This document shows, one piece after another, positions 28,401-39,542 of a DNA stretch of 64,000 nucleotides. The notes under the pieces were generated by a model, which ran no database searches, was not told the DNA's origin, and worked only from the letters and a program-made list of their open reading frames with translations. Origin of the DNA: Arenicola marina (lineage: Eukaryota; Annelida; Polychaeta; Arenicolidae); the NCBI GenBank assembly GCA_964019135.1, contig OZ025265.1:19815143-19879142 (forward strand), given 5' to 3'. A program made the translations under genes and the position numbers. Each line of letters begins with the position of its first letter. Position 1 is the stretch's first letter.

Positions 28401-31400
28401 ATGCCACGTGTATGTGACGGTTTGGTGTATGTTCCAATGCCACGTGTATGTGACGGTTTGGTGTATGTTCCAATGCCACGTGTATGTGACGGTTTGGTGT
28501 ATGTTCCAATGCCACGTGTATGTGACGGTTTGATGTATGTTCCAATGCCACGTGTATGTGACGGTTTGGTGTATGTCCCAATGCCACGTGTATGTGACTG
28601 TTTGGTGTATGTTTCAATGCCACGTGTATGTGACGGTTGGGTGTATGTTTCAATGCCACGTGTATGTGACGGTTTGGTGTATGTTCCAATGCCACGTGTA
28701 TGTGACGGTTTGGTGTATGTTTTAATGCCACGTGTAAGTGACGGTTGGGTGTATGTTCCAATGCCACGTGTATGTGACGTTATGGTGTATGTTCCAATGC
28801 CACGTGTATGTGACGGTTTGGTGTATGTTCCAATGCCACGTGTATGTGACGGTTTGGTGTATGTTTCAATGCCACGTGTATGTGACGGTTTGGAATGGAA
28901 TGTTGGTGTTTTAGGCCACTTTTGTGCACATACAGGCTAAATTGGGCCAAGGAATGTGACGGTTTGGTGTATGCTGCCATGCCACGTGTATGTGACGGTT
29001 TGGTGTATGTTCCAATGCCACGTGTATGTGACGGTTTGGTGTATGTTCCAATGCCACGTGTATGTGACGGTTTGGTGTATGTTCCAATGCCACGTGTATG
29101 TGACGGTTTGGTGTATGTTTCAATGCCACGTGTAAGTGACGGCTTGGTGTATGTTTCAATGCCACGTGTATGTTACGGTTTGGTGTATGTTCCAATGCCA
29201 CGTGTATGTGACGGTTTGGTGTATGTTCCAATGCCACGTGTATGTGACTGTTTGGTGTATGTTCCAATGCCACGTGTATGTGACGGTTTGGTGTATGTTC
29301 CAATGCCACGTGTATGTGACGGTATGGTGTATGCTGCCATGCCACGTGTATGTGACGGTTTGGTGTATGTTTCAATGCCACGTGTATGTGACGGTTTGGT
29401 GTATGTTCCAATGCCACGTGTATGTGACGGTTTGGTGTATGTTTCAATGCCACGTGTATGTGACGGTTTGGTGTATGTTTCAATGCCACGTGTATGTGAC
29501 GGTTTGGTGTATGTTCCAATGCCACGTGTATGTGACGGTTTGGTGTATGTTTCAATGCCACGTGTATGTGACGGTTTGGTGTATGTCCCAATGCCACGTG
29601 TATGTGACGGTTTGGTGTATGTTCCAATGCCACGTGTATGTGACGGTTTGGTGTATGTTTCAATGCCACGTGTATGTGACGGTTTGGTGTATGTTTCAAT
29701 GCCACGTGTATGTGACGGTTTGGTGTATGTTCCAATGCCACGTGTATGTGACGGTTGGGTGTATGTTTCAATGCCACGTGTATGTGACGGTTTGGTGTAT
29801 GTTCCAATGCCACGTGTATGTGACGGTTTGGTGTATGTTCCAATGCCACGTGTATGTGACTGTTTGGTGTATGTTCCAATGCCACGTGTATGTGACGGTT
29901 TGGTGTATGTTCCAATGCCACGTGTATGTGACGGTTTGGTGTATGTTCCAATGCCACGTGTATGTGACGGTTTGGTGTATGTTCCAATGCCACGTGTATG
30001 TGACGGTTTGGTGTATGTTCCAATGCCACGTGTATGTGACGGTTTGGTGTATGTTCCAATGCCACGTGTATGTGACGGTTTGGTGTATGTTTCAATGCCA
30101 CGTGTATGTGACGGTTTGGTGTATGTTCCAATGCCACGTGTATGTGACGGTTTGGTGTATGTTCCAATGCCACGTGTATGTGACGGTTTGGTGTATGTTC
30201 CAATGCCACGTGTATGTGACGGTTTGGTGTATGTTCCAATGCCACGTGTATGTGACGGTTTGGTGTATGTTCCAATGCCACGTGTATGTGACGGTTTGGT
30301 GTATGTCCCAATGCCACGTGTATGTGACGGTTTGGTGTATGTTCCAATGCCACGTGTATGTGACGGTTGGGTGTATGTTCCAATGCCACGTGTATGTGAC
30401 GGTTTGGTGTATGTTCCAGTGCCACGTGTATGTGACGGTTTGGTGTATGTTCCAATGCCACGTGTAAGTGACGGTTTGGTGTATGTTCCAATGCCACGTG
30501 TAAGTGACGGTTTGGTGTATGTTTCCCTGTCTGTTGACAGCCGTGGAGGACGAGGCAGTCATCCAGGAGATGCGCAAGCTGATTGGGAAGGTAGAGGAGA
30601 TGAGAAAGCAACGCGTGTCCCTTGAGGAGCAGTTCAGGAAGCAGGTCCAGGCGGATGACATCACCAGCGTCCTCATCACCCGTAGCGATGATAGTCAGGA
30701 GGTGAGGCTTGTATCCATGGCGACAGTATCACCAGCGTCCTCATCACCCGTAGCGATGATAGCCAAGAGGTGAGGCTTGTATCCATGGCGACGTTATCAC
30801 CAGCGTTCTCATCACCCGGAGTGATGATAGTCAGGAGGTGAGGCTTGTATCCATGGGGACGGTATCAACACTGCGCTCGTTACTCGCCATACATAGCACA
30901 TTGTTATGTAACTATATTTACCGGTACGCAATATTTAACTACCTTTGTAAATGCATGACAATGATAAGGAGTCCCTTCATTCACCATTCTTCCGTCCGTA
31001 ACGCCACAGAAGCTTTCCTTCTCATTATGTGTGTTTTGTCTATTTGCAGGTATTCTTCCAGGATCAGCTTAAGAAGCATGACAAACTGTCGGGTTTGATT
31101 GATCAGAACTTGATGGCACAGAACAACATTCTGCGTGCTCTGACCGAAGCCAACGCCAAGTACGCCACGATACGGAAACAAATCAACGAGACAACTCAAA
31201 AGTAAGTCTGTGGTGGCAGAAATCAACGAGACAACTCAAAGGTAAGTTTGTGGTCGCAGAAATCAACGAAACAACTCAAATGTAAGTTTGTGGTGGCCGA
31301 AATCAACGAGACAACTCAAAGGTAAGTTTGTGGTGACAGAAATCAACGAGACAAACTCAAAGGTAAGTTTGTGGTGCCAACGAGACAAACTCAGAGGTAA

Positions 31401-34400
31401 GTTTGTGGTGTCAACGAGACAAACTACAAACTCAAAGGTAAGTTTGTGTTGTCAACGAGACAAACTACAAACTCAATTGTAAGTTTGTGGTGTCAACGAG
31501 ACAAACTCAAAGGTAAGTTTGTGGTGGAAGAAATCAACGAGACAACTCAAAGGTAAGTTTGTACTGGCAGAAATCAACGAGACAACTCAAAGGTAAGTTT
31601 GTGGTGACAGAAATCAACGAGACAAACTCAAAGGTAAGTTTGTGGTCGCAGAAATCAACGAGACAAACTCAGAGGTGAGTTTGTGGTGGAAGAAATCAAC
31701 GAGACAACTCAAAGGTAAGTTTGTGGTGGCAGAAATCAACGAGACAACTCAAAGGTAAGTTTGTGGTGACAGAAATCAACGAGACAAACTCAAAGGTAAG
31801 TTTGTGGTGGTAGAAATCAACGAGACAAACTCAAAGGTAAGTTTGTGGTGCCAACGAGACAAACTACAAACTCAATTGTAAGTTTGTGGTGTCAACGAGA
31901 CAAACTCAAAGGTAAGTTTGTGGTCGCAGAAATCAACGAGACGAACTCAGAGGTGAGTTTGTGGTGGAAGATATCAACGAGACAACTCAAAGGTAAGTTT
32001 GTACTGGCAGAAATCAACGAGACAACTCAAAGGTAAGTTTGTGGTGGTAGAAATCAACGAGACAACTCAAAGGTAAGTTTGTGGTGGTAGAAATCAACGA
32101 GACAACTCAAAGGTAAGTTTGTGGTGGTAGAAATCAACGAGACAACTCAAAGGTAAGTTTGTACTGGCAGAAATCAACGAGACAACTCAAAGGTAAGTTT
32201 GTGGTGGTAGAAATCAACGAGACAACTCAAAGGTAAGTTTGTACTGGCAGAAATCAACGAGACAACTCAAAGGTAAGTTTGTGGTGGCAGAAATCAACGA
32301 GACAACTCAAAGGTAAGTTTGTGGTGGCAGAAATCAACGAGACAAACTCAAAGGTAAGTTTGTGGTGGTAGAAATCAACGAGACAAACTCAAAGGTAAGT
32401 TTGTGGTGGCAGAAATATAAATATTGTCTCTGTGTGACATGTTTATGTATGAATGTTTAAAGAACATTCAAATCGCCGCGTTGTGATGAAGTATCACACA
32501 AGAAAGCCACACTTTGCCAAACGTGATGCATCAGTTTGACCCCAGAAAGTGGCTGAAACCTGAACATTTATTGCACACACTAACTATTTTTATACCCTCA
32601 ATAATTGTATTTTTAGACACTAAAAATATAATTGCATCATTTCCATTCAAATCACATTAAAAATATAACTGTATGAGTAACTTAAACGGCTGCAATAATG
32701 TTCAATACTAATAATTTGATCTTGCAGGCGAGAAACAATGATTCAAGACTTGATTCAGTCTTTCGACGTTTACGAAGACCTGTTGGCCAAATCACAGAAA
32801 GGCATTGATTTTTACAACAAGTTAGAACGAAATGTGCAGCGTCTCCTGGAACGCTCCAAAGGCACGTGCCAGGTCCAACGGGAGGAGCGTGAACTTCTGT
32901 TGAGCCGAATGAAGCCCAAGGGTGAGTTTGAATGTCGGAATGCGCCCCCTGTCCACCCCTTTTCCACCCCCTCTCCACCCCCTCTCCACCCGCTGTCCAC
33001 CCTCTCTCCACCCCCTGTCCACCCCCTCTCCACCCCCTGTCCACCCTCTCTCCACCCCCTGTCCACCCTCTCTCCACCCCCTCTCCACCCCCTCTCCACC
33101 CCCTGTCCACCCTCTCTCCACCCTCTCTCCACCCCCTCTCCACCCCCTCTCCACCCCCTGTCCACCCTCTCTCCACCCCCTCTCCACCCCCTGTCCACCC
33201 CCTCTCCACCCCCTCTCCACCCCCTCTCCACCCCCTGTCCACCCCCTGTCCACCCTCTCTCCACCCCCTCTCCACCCCCTCTCCACCCCCTGTCCACCCC
33301 CTCTCCACCCCCTCTCCACCCCCTCTCCACCTCCTCTCCACCCTCTTTCCACCCCCTCTCCACCCCCTCTCCACCCCCTCTCCACCCTCTCTCCACCCCC
33401 TCTCCACCCTCTCTCCACCCTCTGTCCACCCCCTGTCCACCCCCTCTCCACCCCCTCTCCACCCCCTCTCCACCCCCTCTTCACCCCCTCTCCACCCCCT
33501 GTCCACCCCCTCTCCACCCCTGTCCACCCTCTCTCCACCCCCTCTCCACCCCCTCTCCACCCCCTGTCCACCCCCTGTCCACCCCCTCTCCACCCCCTGT
33601 CCACCCCCTCTCCACCCCCTCTCCACCCCCTGTCCACCCCCTCTCCACCCCCTGTCCACCCCCTCTCCACCCCCTCTCCACCCCCTGTCCACCCTCTCTC
33701 CACCCCCTCTCCACCCCCTCTCCACCCCCTGTCCACCCCCTCTCCACCCCCTCTCCACCCCCTGTCCACCCTCTGTCCACCCTCTCTCCACCCCCTCTCC
33801 ACCCCCTCTCCACCCCCTGTCCACCCCCTGTCCACCCCCTCTCCACCCCCTCTCCACCCCCTGTCCACCCTCTCTCCACCCCCTCCCCACCCCCTCTCCA
33901 CCCCCTCTCCACCCCCTGTCCACCCCCTGTCCACCCCCTCTCCACCCTCTCTCCATCCCCTCTCCACCCCCTGTCCACCCCCTCTCCACCCTCTCTCCAC
34001 CCCCTCTCCACCCCCTGTCCACCCCCTGTCCACCCTCTCTCCACCCCCTGTCCACCCTCTCTCCACCCCCTCTCCACCCCCTCTCCACCCCCTCTCCACC
34101 CCCTCTCCACCCCCTGTCCACCCCCTCTCCACCCCCTCTCCACCCCCTCTCCACCCCCTGTCCACCCCCTCTCCACCCCCTCTTCACCCCCTCTCCACCC
34201 CCTGTCCACCCCTCTCCACCCTCTCTCCACCCCCTCTCCACCCCCTCTCCACTCCCTGTCTACCCTCTGTCCACACTCTCTCCACCCCCTCTCCACCCCC
34301 TCTCCACCCTCTCTCCACCCCCTCTCCACCCCCTCTCCACCCCCTCTCCACCCCCTCTCCACCCTCTGTTCACACTCTCTCCACCCCCTCTCCACCCCCT

Positions 34401-37400
34401 CTCCACCCCCTGTCCACCCCCTCTCCACCCCCTCTCCACCCCTTCTCCACCCCCTCTCCAGCCCCTCTCCACCCCCTGTCCACCCTCTGTCCACCCTCTC
34501 TCCACCCCCTCTCCACCCCCTCTCCACCCCTTCTCCACCCCCTCTCCACCCTCTCTCCACCCCCTCTCCACCCCCTGTCCACCCTCTGTCCACCCCCTCT
34601 CCACCCCCTCTCCACCCCCTCTCCACCCCTTCTCCACCCCCTCTCCACCCCCTCTCCACCCCCTGTCCACCCTCTGTCCACCCTCTCTCCACCCCCTCTC
34701 CACCCCCTCTCCACCCTCTCTCCACCCCCTCTCCACCCCCTGTCCACCCTCTCTCCACCCTCTCCACCCCCTCTCCACCCTCTCTCCACCCCCTCTCCAC
34801 CCCCTGTCCACCCCCTGTCCACCCCCTCTCCACCCCCTCTCCACCCTCTCTCCACCCTCTCTCCACCTCCTCTCCACCCCCTGTCCACCCTCTCTCCACC
34901 CCCTCTCCACCCCCTCTCCACCCTCTCTCCACCCCCTGTCCACCCCCTGTCCACCCCCTCTCCACCCCCTCTCCACCCCCTCTCCACCCTCTCTCCACCC
35001 CCTCTCCACCCCCTCTCCACCCCCTCTCCACCCCCTCTCCACCCTCTCTCCACCCTCTCTCCACCCCCTGTCCACCCCCTCTCCACCCCCTCTCGACGCC
35101 TCGCGACTTTAGTAATGTCGCCGTGTTTAGGTTCGTATTCACTTCCGAGTGGTTTTCTATGTAAGCGTTTGATACTGTAAAGTAATATTAATAATAATAA
35201 TGATAATATGTCCTGTTCTTCTATGCAGCAGACATCCGTATATGCTTTCTCTCTCAATGTTTCTTTCCGGGATCGGTGTCATCGTTTTCAACAGGGAGTC
35301 TTACTTTGAAAGTTGTTTGACATTGACTTGGCAAGCTGTGATCTAAGAACTGTTTTTTAGGCTGGTTACAATTGGATTACCACGTTATGATTGACACATT
35401 GTCCCTGTGGTTTTATTGTTTCGTCGTGGGGCCCCCTTGATGTAGCAGCGCACTAGACCGCAGATTAATAGGTCCTGTGGGTCTCCCTGGTGTAGTGGTT
35501 AACGCACCAGGCCGAAAATCAATAGGTCCTGGGGGTCTCCCAGGTGTAGTGGTTAGCGCACTAGACCGCAGATCAATAGGTCCTGGGGGCCTTCCTGGCG
35601 TAGTGGTTAGCGCACTAGACCGCAGATCAATAGGTCCTATGGGTCTCCCTGGTGTAGTAGTTAGCGCACCAGACCGAAAATCAATAGGTCCTGGGGGTCC
35701 CCCTGGTGTAGTGGTAAGCGCACTAGACCGCAGATAAATAGGTCCTGGGGGTCTTCCTGATCTAGTGGTTAGCGCACTAGACCGCAGATCAATAGGTCCT
35801 ATGGGTCTCCCTGGTGTAGTGGTTAGCGCACCAGACCGAAAATCAATAGGTCCTGGGGGTCCCCCTGGTGTAGTGGTTAGCGCACTAGACCACAGATCAA
35901 TAGGTCCTGGGGGCCTCTCTGGTGTAGTGGTTAGCGTTTTAGACCGCGGATCAGTACGGTCCTGGGGGCCTCCCTGGTGTAGTGGTTAGTGCACTAGACC
36001 TTAAATCAATAGGTCCTGGGGGCCTCCCTGGTGTAGTGGTTAGTGCGCTAGACCTTAAATCAATAGGTCCTGGGGGCCTCCCTGGTGTAGTGGTTAGTGC
36101 ACTAGACCTTAAATCAATAGGTCCTGGGGGCCTCCCTGGTGTAGTGGTTAGTGCACTAGACCTTAAATCAATAGGTCCTGGGGGCCTCTCTGGTGTAGTG
36201 GTTAGCGTTTTAGACCGCGGATCAGTACGGTCCTGGGGGTCTCCCTGGTGTAGTGGTTAGTGCACTAGACCTTAAATCAATAGGTCCTGGGGGCCTCCCT
36301 GGTGTAGTGGTTAGTGCACTAGACCTTAAATCAATAGGTCCTGGGGGCCTCCCTGGTGTAGTGGTTAGTGCACTAGACCTTAAATCAATAGGTCCTGGGG
36401 GCCTCCCTGGTGTAGTGGTTAGTGCACTAGACCTTAAATCAATAGGTCCTGGGGGCCTCCCTGGTGTAGTGGTTAGTGCACTAGACCTTAAATCAATAGG
36501 TCCTGGGTTCGAATCCGGGCCCGGGCACCTACTCTGAGACATTCACCATTGGTGGTCCCCGGGGGTTCCTTATTGACCCGGTTTAGCCTTTTCGTGCACA
36601 AAAGCGGTCTAAAACGCCAATTTCCTTACTGCCATTTTATGTACGCGTACCTCAATATAAGTTTTTGAAACTGTGCTGGAAAAACGGTTTCCCAGGCCGA
36701 TCATTTTCTGATTACCACGTTGTGATTGGCACATTATCCGTATGGTTTCATTTTCCGTCGGCGGGGGGGAGTGGGGTGGGGGGGCACTTTATTAATTTGC
36801 ACTTTCAAACAGTTGGGTGTGTTTTTGATTGTTTCAGTTCCGGCTCCAGCCCGGCCCGTGGCCCCTAAGCCCGGCGCCGGCCCCACCCCCTCGGGCCCCA
36901 TGTACCTTGGCCCCGTGCCCGGCTTGCCCGATGACTTTGACATGGATGACGATGACCTTCCGGACTTGGCGTCTCTGCCGACGAACGGATCATCCGGGGC
37001 TCCGAAGCTGAAGGATTTCTTACCCTTCATGAAGCCGCGTAGCTTCGGGCCGAAAGGGGGTGGTGGGGGCGTGGCGCCGACGGGGGTCGGAGGGATGGGG
37101 GTGGGGGTGGGGATGGGGGGAGGAGGAGGGGGAGGGGTCAGTGGGGTGGACCCGGCCATGTTGGCTATGTACCCCGGGGTGGCGGGAATCGGTAACGTGC
37201 CGGTCGTGAGTTCGGGAGGCGGGTCTCTGCCCAGCAGCCAGGCTGGTTCCCCGCTGCACACGGCGCGGAGGGCAGCGAGCCAGCCTGCCTCCCCGGCCCA
37301 TCTCCCGCCGGGGGGCGCTCGTGATCAAGGGGCGCCGGGACAGATGCCGGGTATGGGTGTGGGTGCGGGTGCGGGTCCCTACTCTGCCGGTGGTTCTTAC

Positions 37401-39508
37401 CCTCCCGGGGGTATCCCCGGCTACGCGGGTGGCGTTCCCCACTCTCAGCCCCAGCCTCACCCTCAGCAGGGCTACCCTGGGGTGTCTGCGGCTGGGGCTG
37501 GGTCGCACCCCCACCCTGTTGCCCCTAACAGTCTGCCCACAACCTCCTCCTATGGGGGGTTCCCGACCCAGTCCATTATGTCGCCCAACTCAGCCCCCGG
37601 GGCCCCCAGCACCCTCCACCACCCCCACCACCACCCCTCGGCCCCCGCCGGAACCAACGGGACACCCCCCGGCGGGCCCGCCGCCGGGCACCACCACCCC
37701 CGGGGGGCGGCCCCTGGGTCGGGATACGCCCCGGCCCCGGGACAGGCCGGGTACTCGCAACCCGGGGAGTCACAACCTTTACAACCGCAGCAGCAACGGA
37801 CCCCGCAGGGCCCCGCGACGGGCCAAGCCCCCGGGGGCTATGGTTACGGGGGTCAGTACCCGGCCGGGGTCAGCTCGCCGCCGCAGCAGCAGCAGTTCTC
37901 CGCCGGCGCCAGTGTCGTCACTGGTAGCTACGGGGGCCAGGCCACTTACCGACAAGCGCCGTTCACTCAGCTCGCCACCCAACAACCGCCTTCGGCTTCT
38001 ACTGCCGGGTATACCGGGTTGCCCCAGCAACCGGGAACTTATGCGAACCACGCCGTGGGTCAGCCGCGACCTCCTCTAACCTCGGGCTACCCACAATCCA
38101 CCGCGGGCTGTCCCCAGGCCGCCGCAATCCAGGCGCCTTCTGGCGGTGCTTACGTCACCGGTGGCGCCTCCGGAAGCTACGGACAATCGACGCCAGCGCC
38201 ACCCGGCGGCATTTACGGGCAACAAGCGCCTACCTCGGCTGCTGTGTCCTACGCGCAGTACACGAGCCATACGGTGTCGCCCCCTGGCGGAGTCGCGGCG
38301 CAGGCCACGGCCGGCGGGACGCCGCAGCAGCCGTACGGATCCTCGTCGGGGGTGTCGCAACAACCCCAGCGCTACCAGAACCCGGCCCACGGCGGGCAAG
38401 GATACGCGGTTAGCCAGGCCTCAGCCGCCGCTGGGCAATACGAGATGAGCGGCTATCCCGGGAACACGGTCCTCACCTCCCAAACTCCTCCTCCTACAAG
38501 TATGTATCATTCGCCAGGTGGCGCTACGGCCAGCCAGCTTCCGCCACAGCATTCACAATCCCCGGCCGCCAACCCTCCGTCGTCCCTGGTGAGTGCGAGC
38601 GGTTATAACGCGGCCCCCGCCTCCGCCTCCACCGCCGGCGGCAGCGGGGGTTACGGGCCGCCTCCCAGCGCCGTCTCGACGGGTCAGGCCTACTCCCAGG
38701 CGTACACCGGCTCGGCGTACTATAATCAGGCGTACGCCGCACCCGCGCAGCTCGGCCAGCGAGGCGTCGTCCCGGGTCCGCAGCAGCCCACCGGGTGTCA
38801 GGGGTACGCCCCGCCCGTCTCCACCCACAATGCAGTGTACGGCAACGGCGCCGCTTACCACAACAACCAATCGGGGACGGCCGGGATGACGTCAGGAGTG
38901 ACGTCAGGGAGCCAGGGTTACGGGGCCACCAGCGTGACCGCGGCGAACTACGCTGCCGCAGGTGTGGCCGCGGCGGCCAACGCGACGCCGCCTGGCCAAG
39001 CGTACGGCGGTGGTACGCAGGCGGGGAATTACGCGCCAGTGTACGCCAGCGGTACGCCGACGTCGCAAGCCGATGCTTATAAAGGGTGCACACAGCAAAC
39101 TCAACAGCCGCAGCAGCAATCATTCCAGCATTACGGAGGCGTCCCTGTCATGAGTCAAGCGGCGCCGGCGCAGGGTTACTCATCGTCTGGTTACTATGGA
39201 AACTATGGACAAACAAACACTCAGCAACAACAAATGATGCCCAAGTCAACCAGCGTCAGCGGTGCGGCTACCTCGTCGAATAATGTGCAGTATCAACAGT
39301 ACACGCAACAACAACAGCAACAACATCAACAGCAACAGCCACAACACCAGCAACAACAGCAACAGCCACAACACCAGCAACAGCCACAACAGCAACAGCC
39401 ACAGTACCAGCAACAGCCTCAACAGCAACAGCCACAACAACAGCAACAACAACAGCCAGGAGGGCAGGTTCGGTACCCCAGTCCGCAGCAAACTATGACG
39501 TCATCTTC

Positions 39509-39542
<34 letters not shown>

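Noticed and set aside
17674-30611. Open frames of up to 1,335 codons on both strands (MPRVCDGLVYVP-like repeats)
   Set aside because: They follow from a 36-bp (12-codon) satellite without stops. Several frames and both strands are open equally, and the region lies between two ptpn23 exons whose phases join.
32682-35257. Frames of 500-800 codons rich in PPLHPLST or GGGEGVERGW
   Set aside because: Products of the stop-free 11-bp repeat in intron 16; all frames give the same repeated peptide.
36440-36530. Genuine tRNA gene
   Set aside because: Box A and box B are present, but the cloverleaf is not complete and the sequence continues into a SINE tail shared with other copies.
37321-38079. Second protein overlapping exon 17 in another frame (252 codons)
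   Set aside because: GC-rich low-complexity sequence leaves alternative frames open; the peptide (Arg/Pro/Thr-rich) resembles nothing, and the exon 17 frame is continuous and phase-matched.
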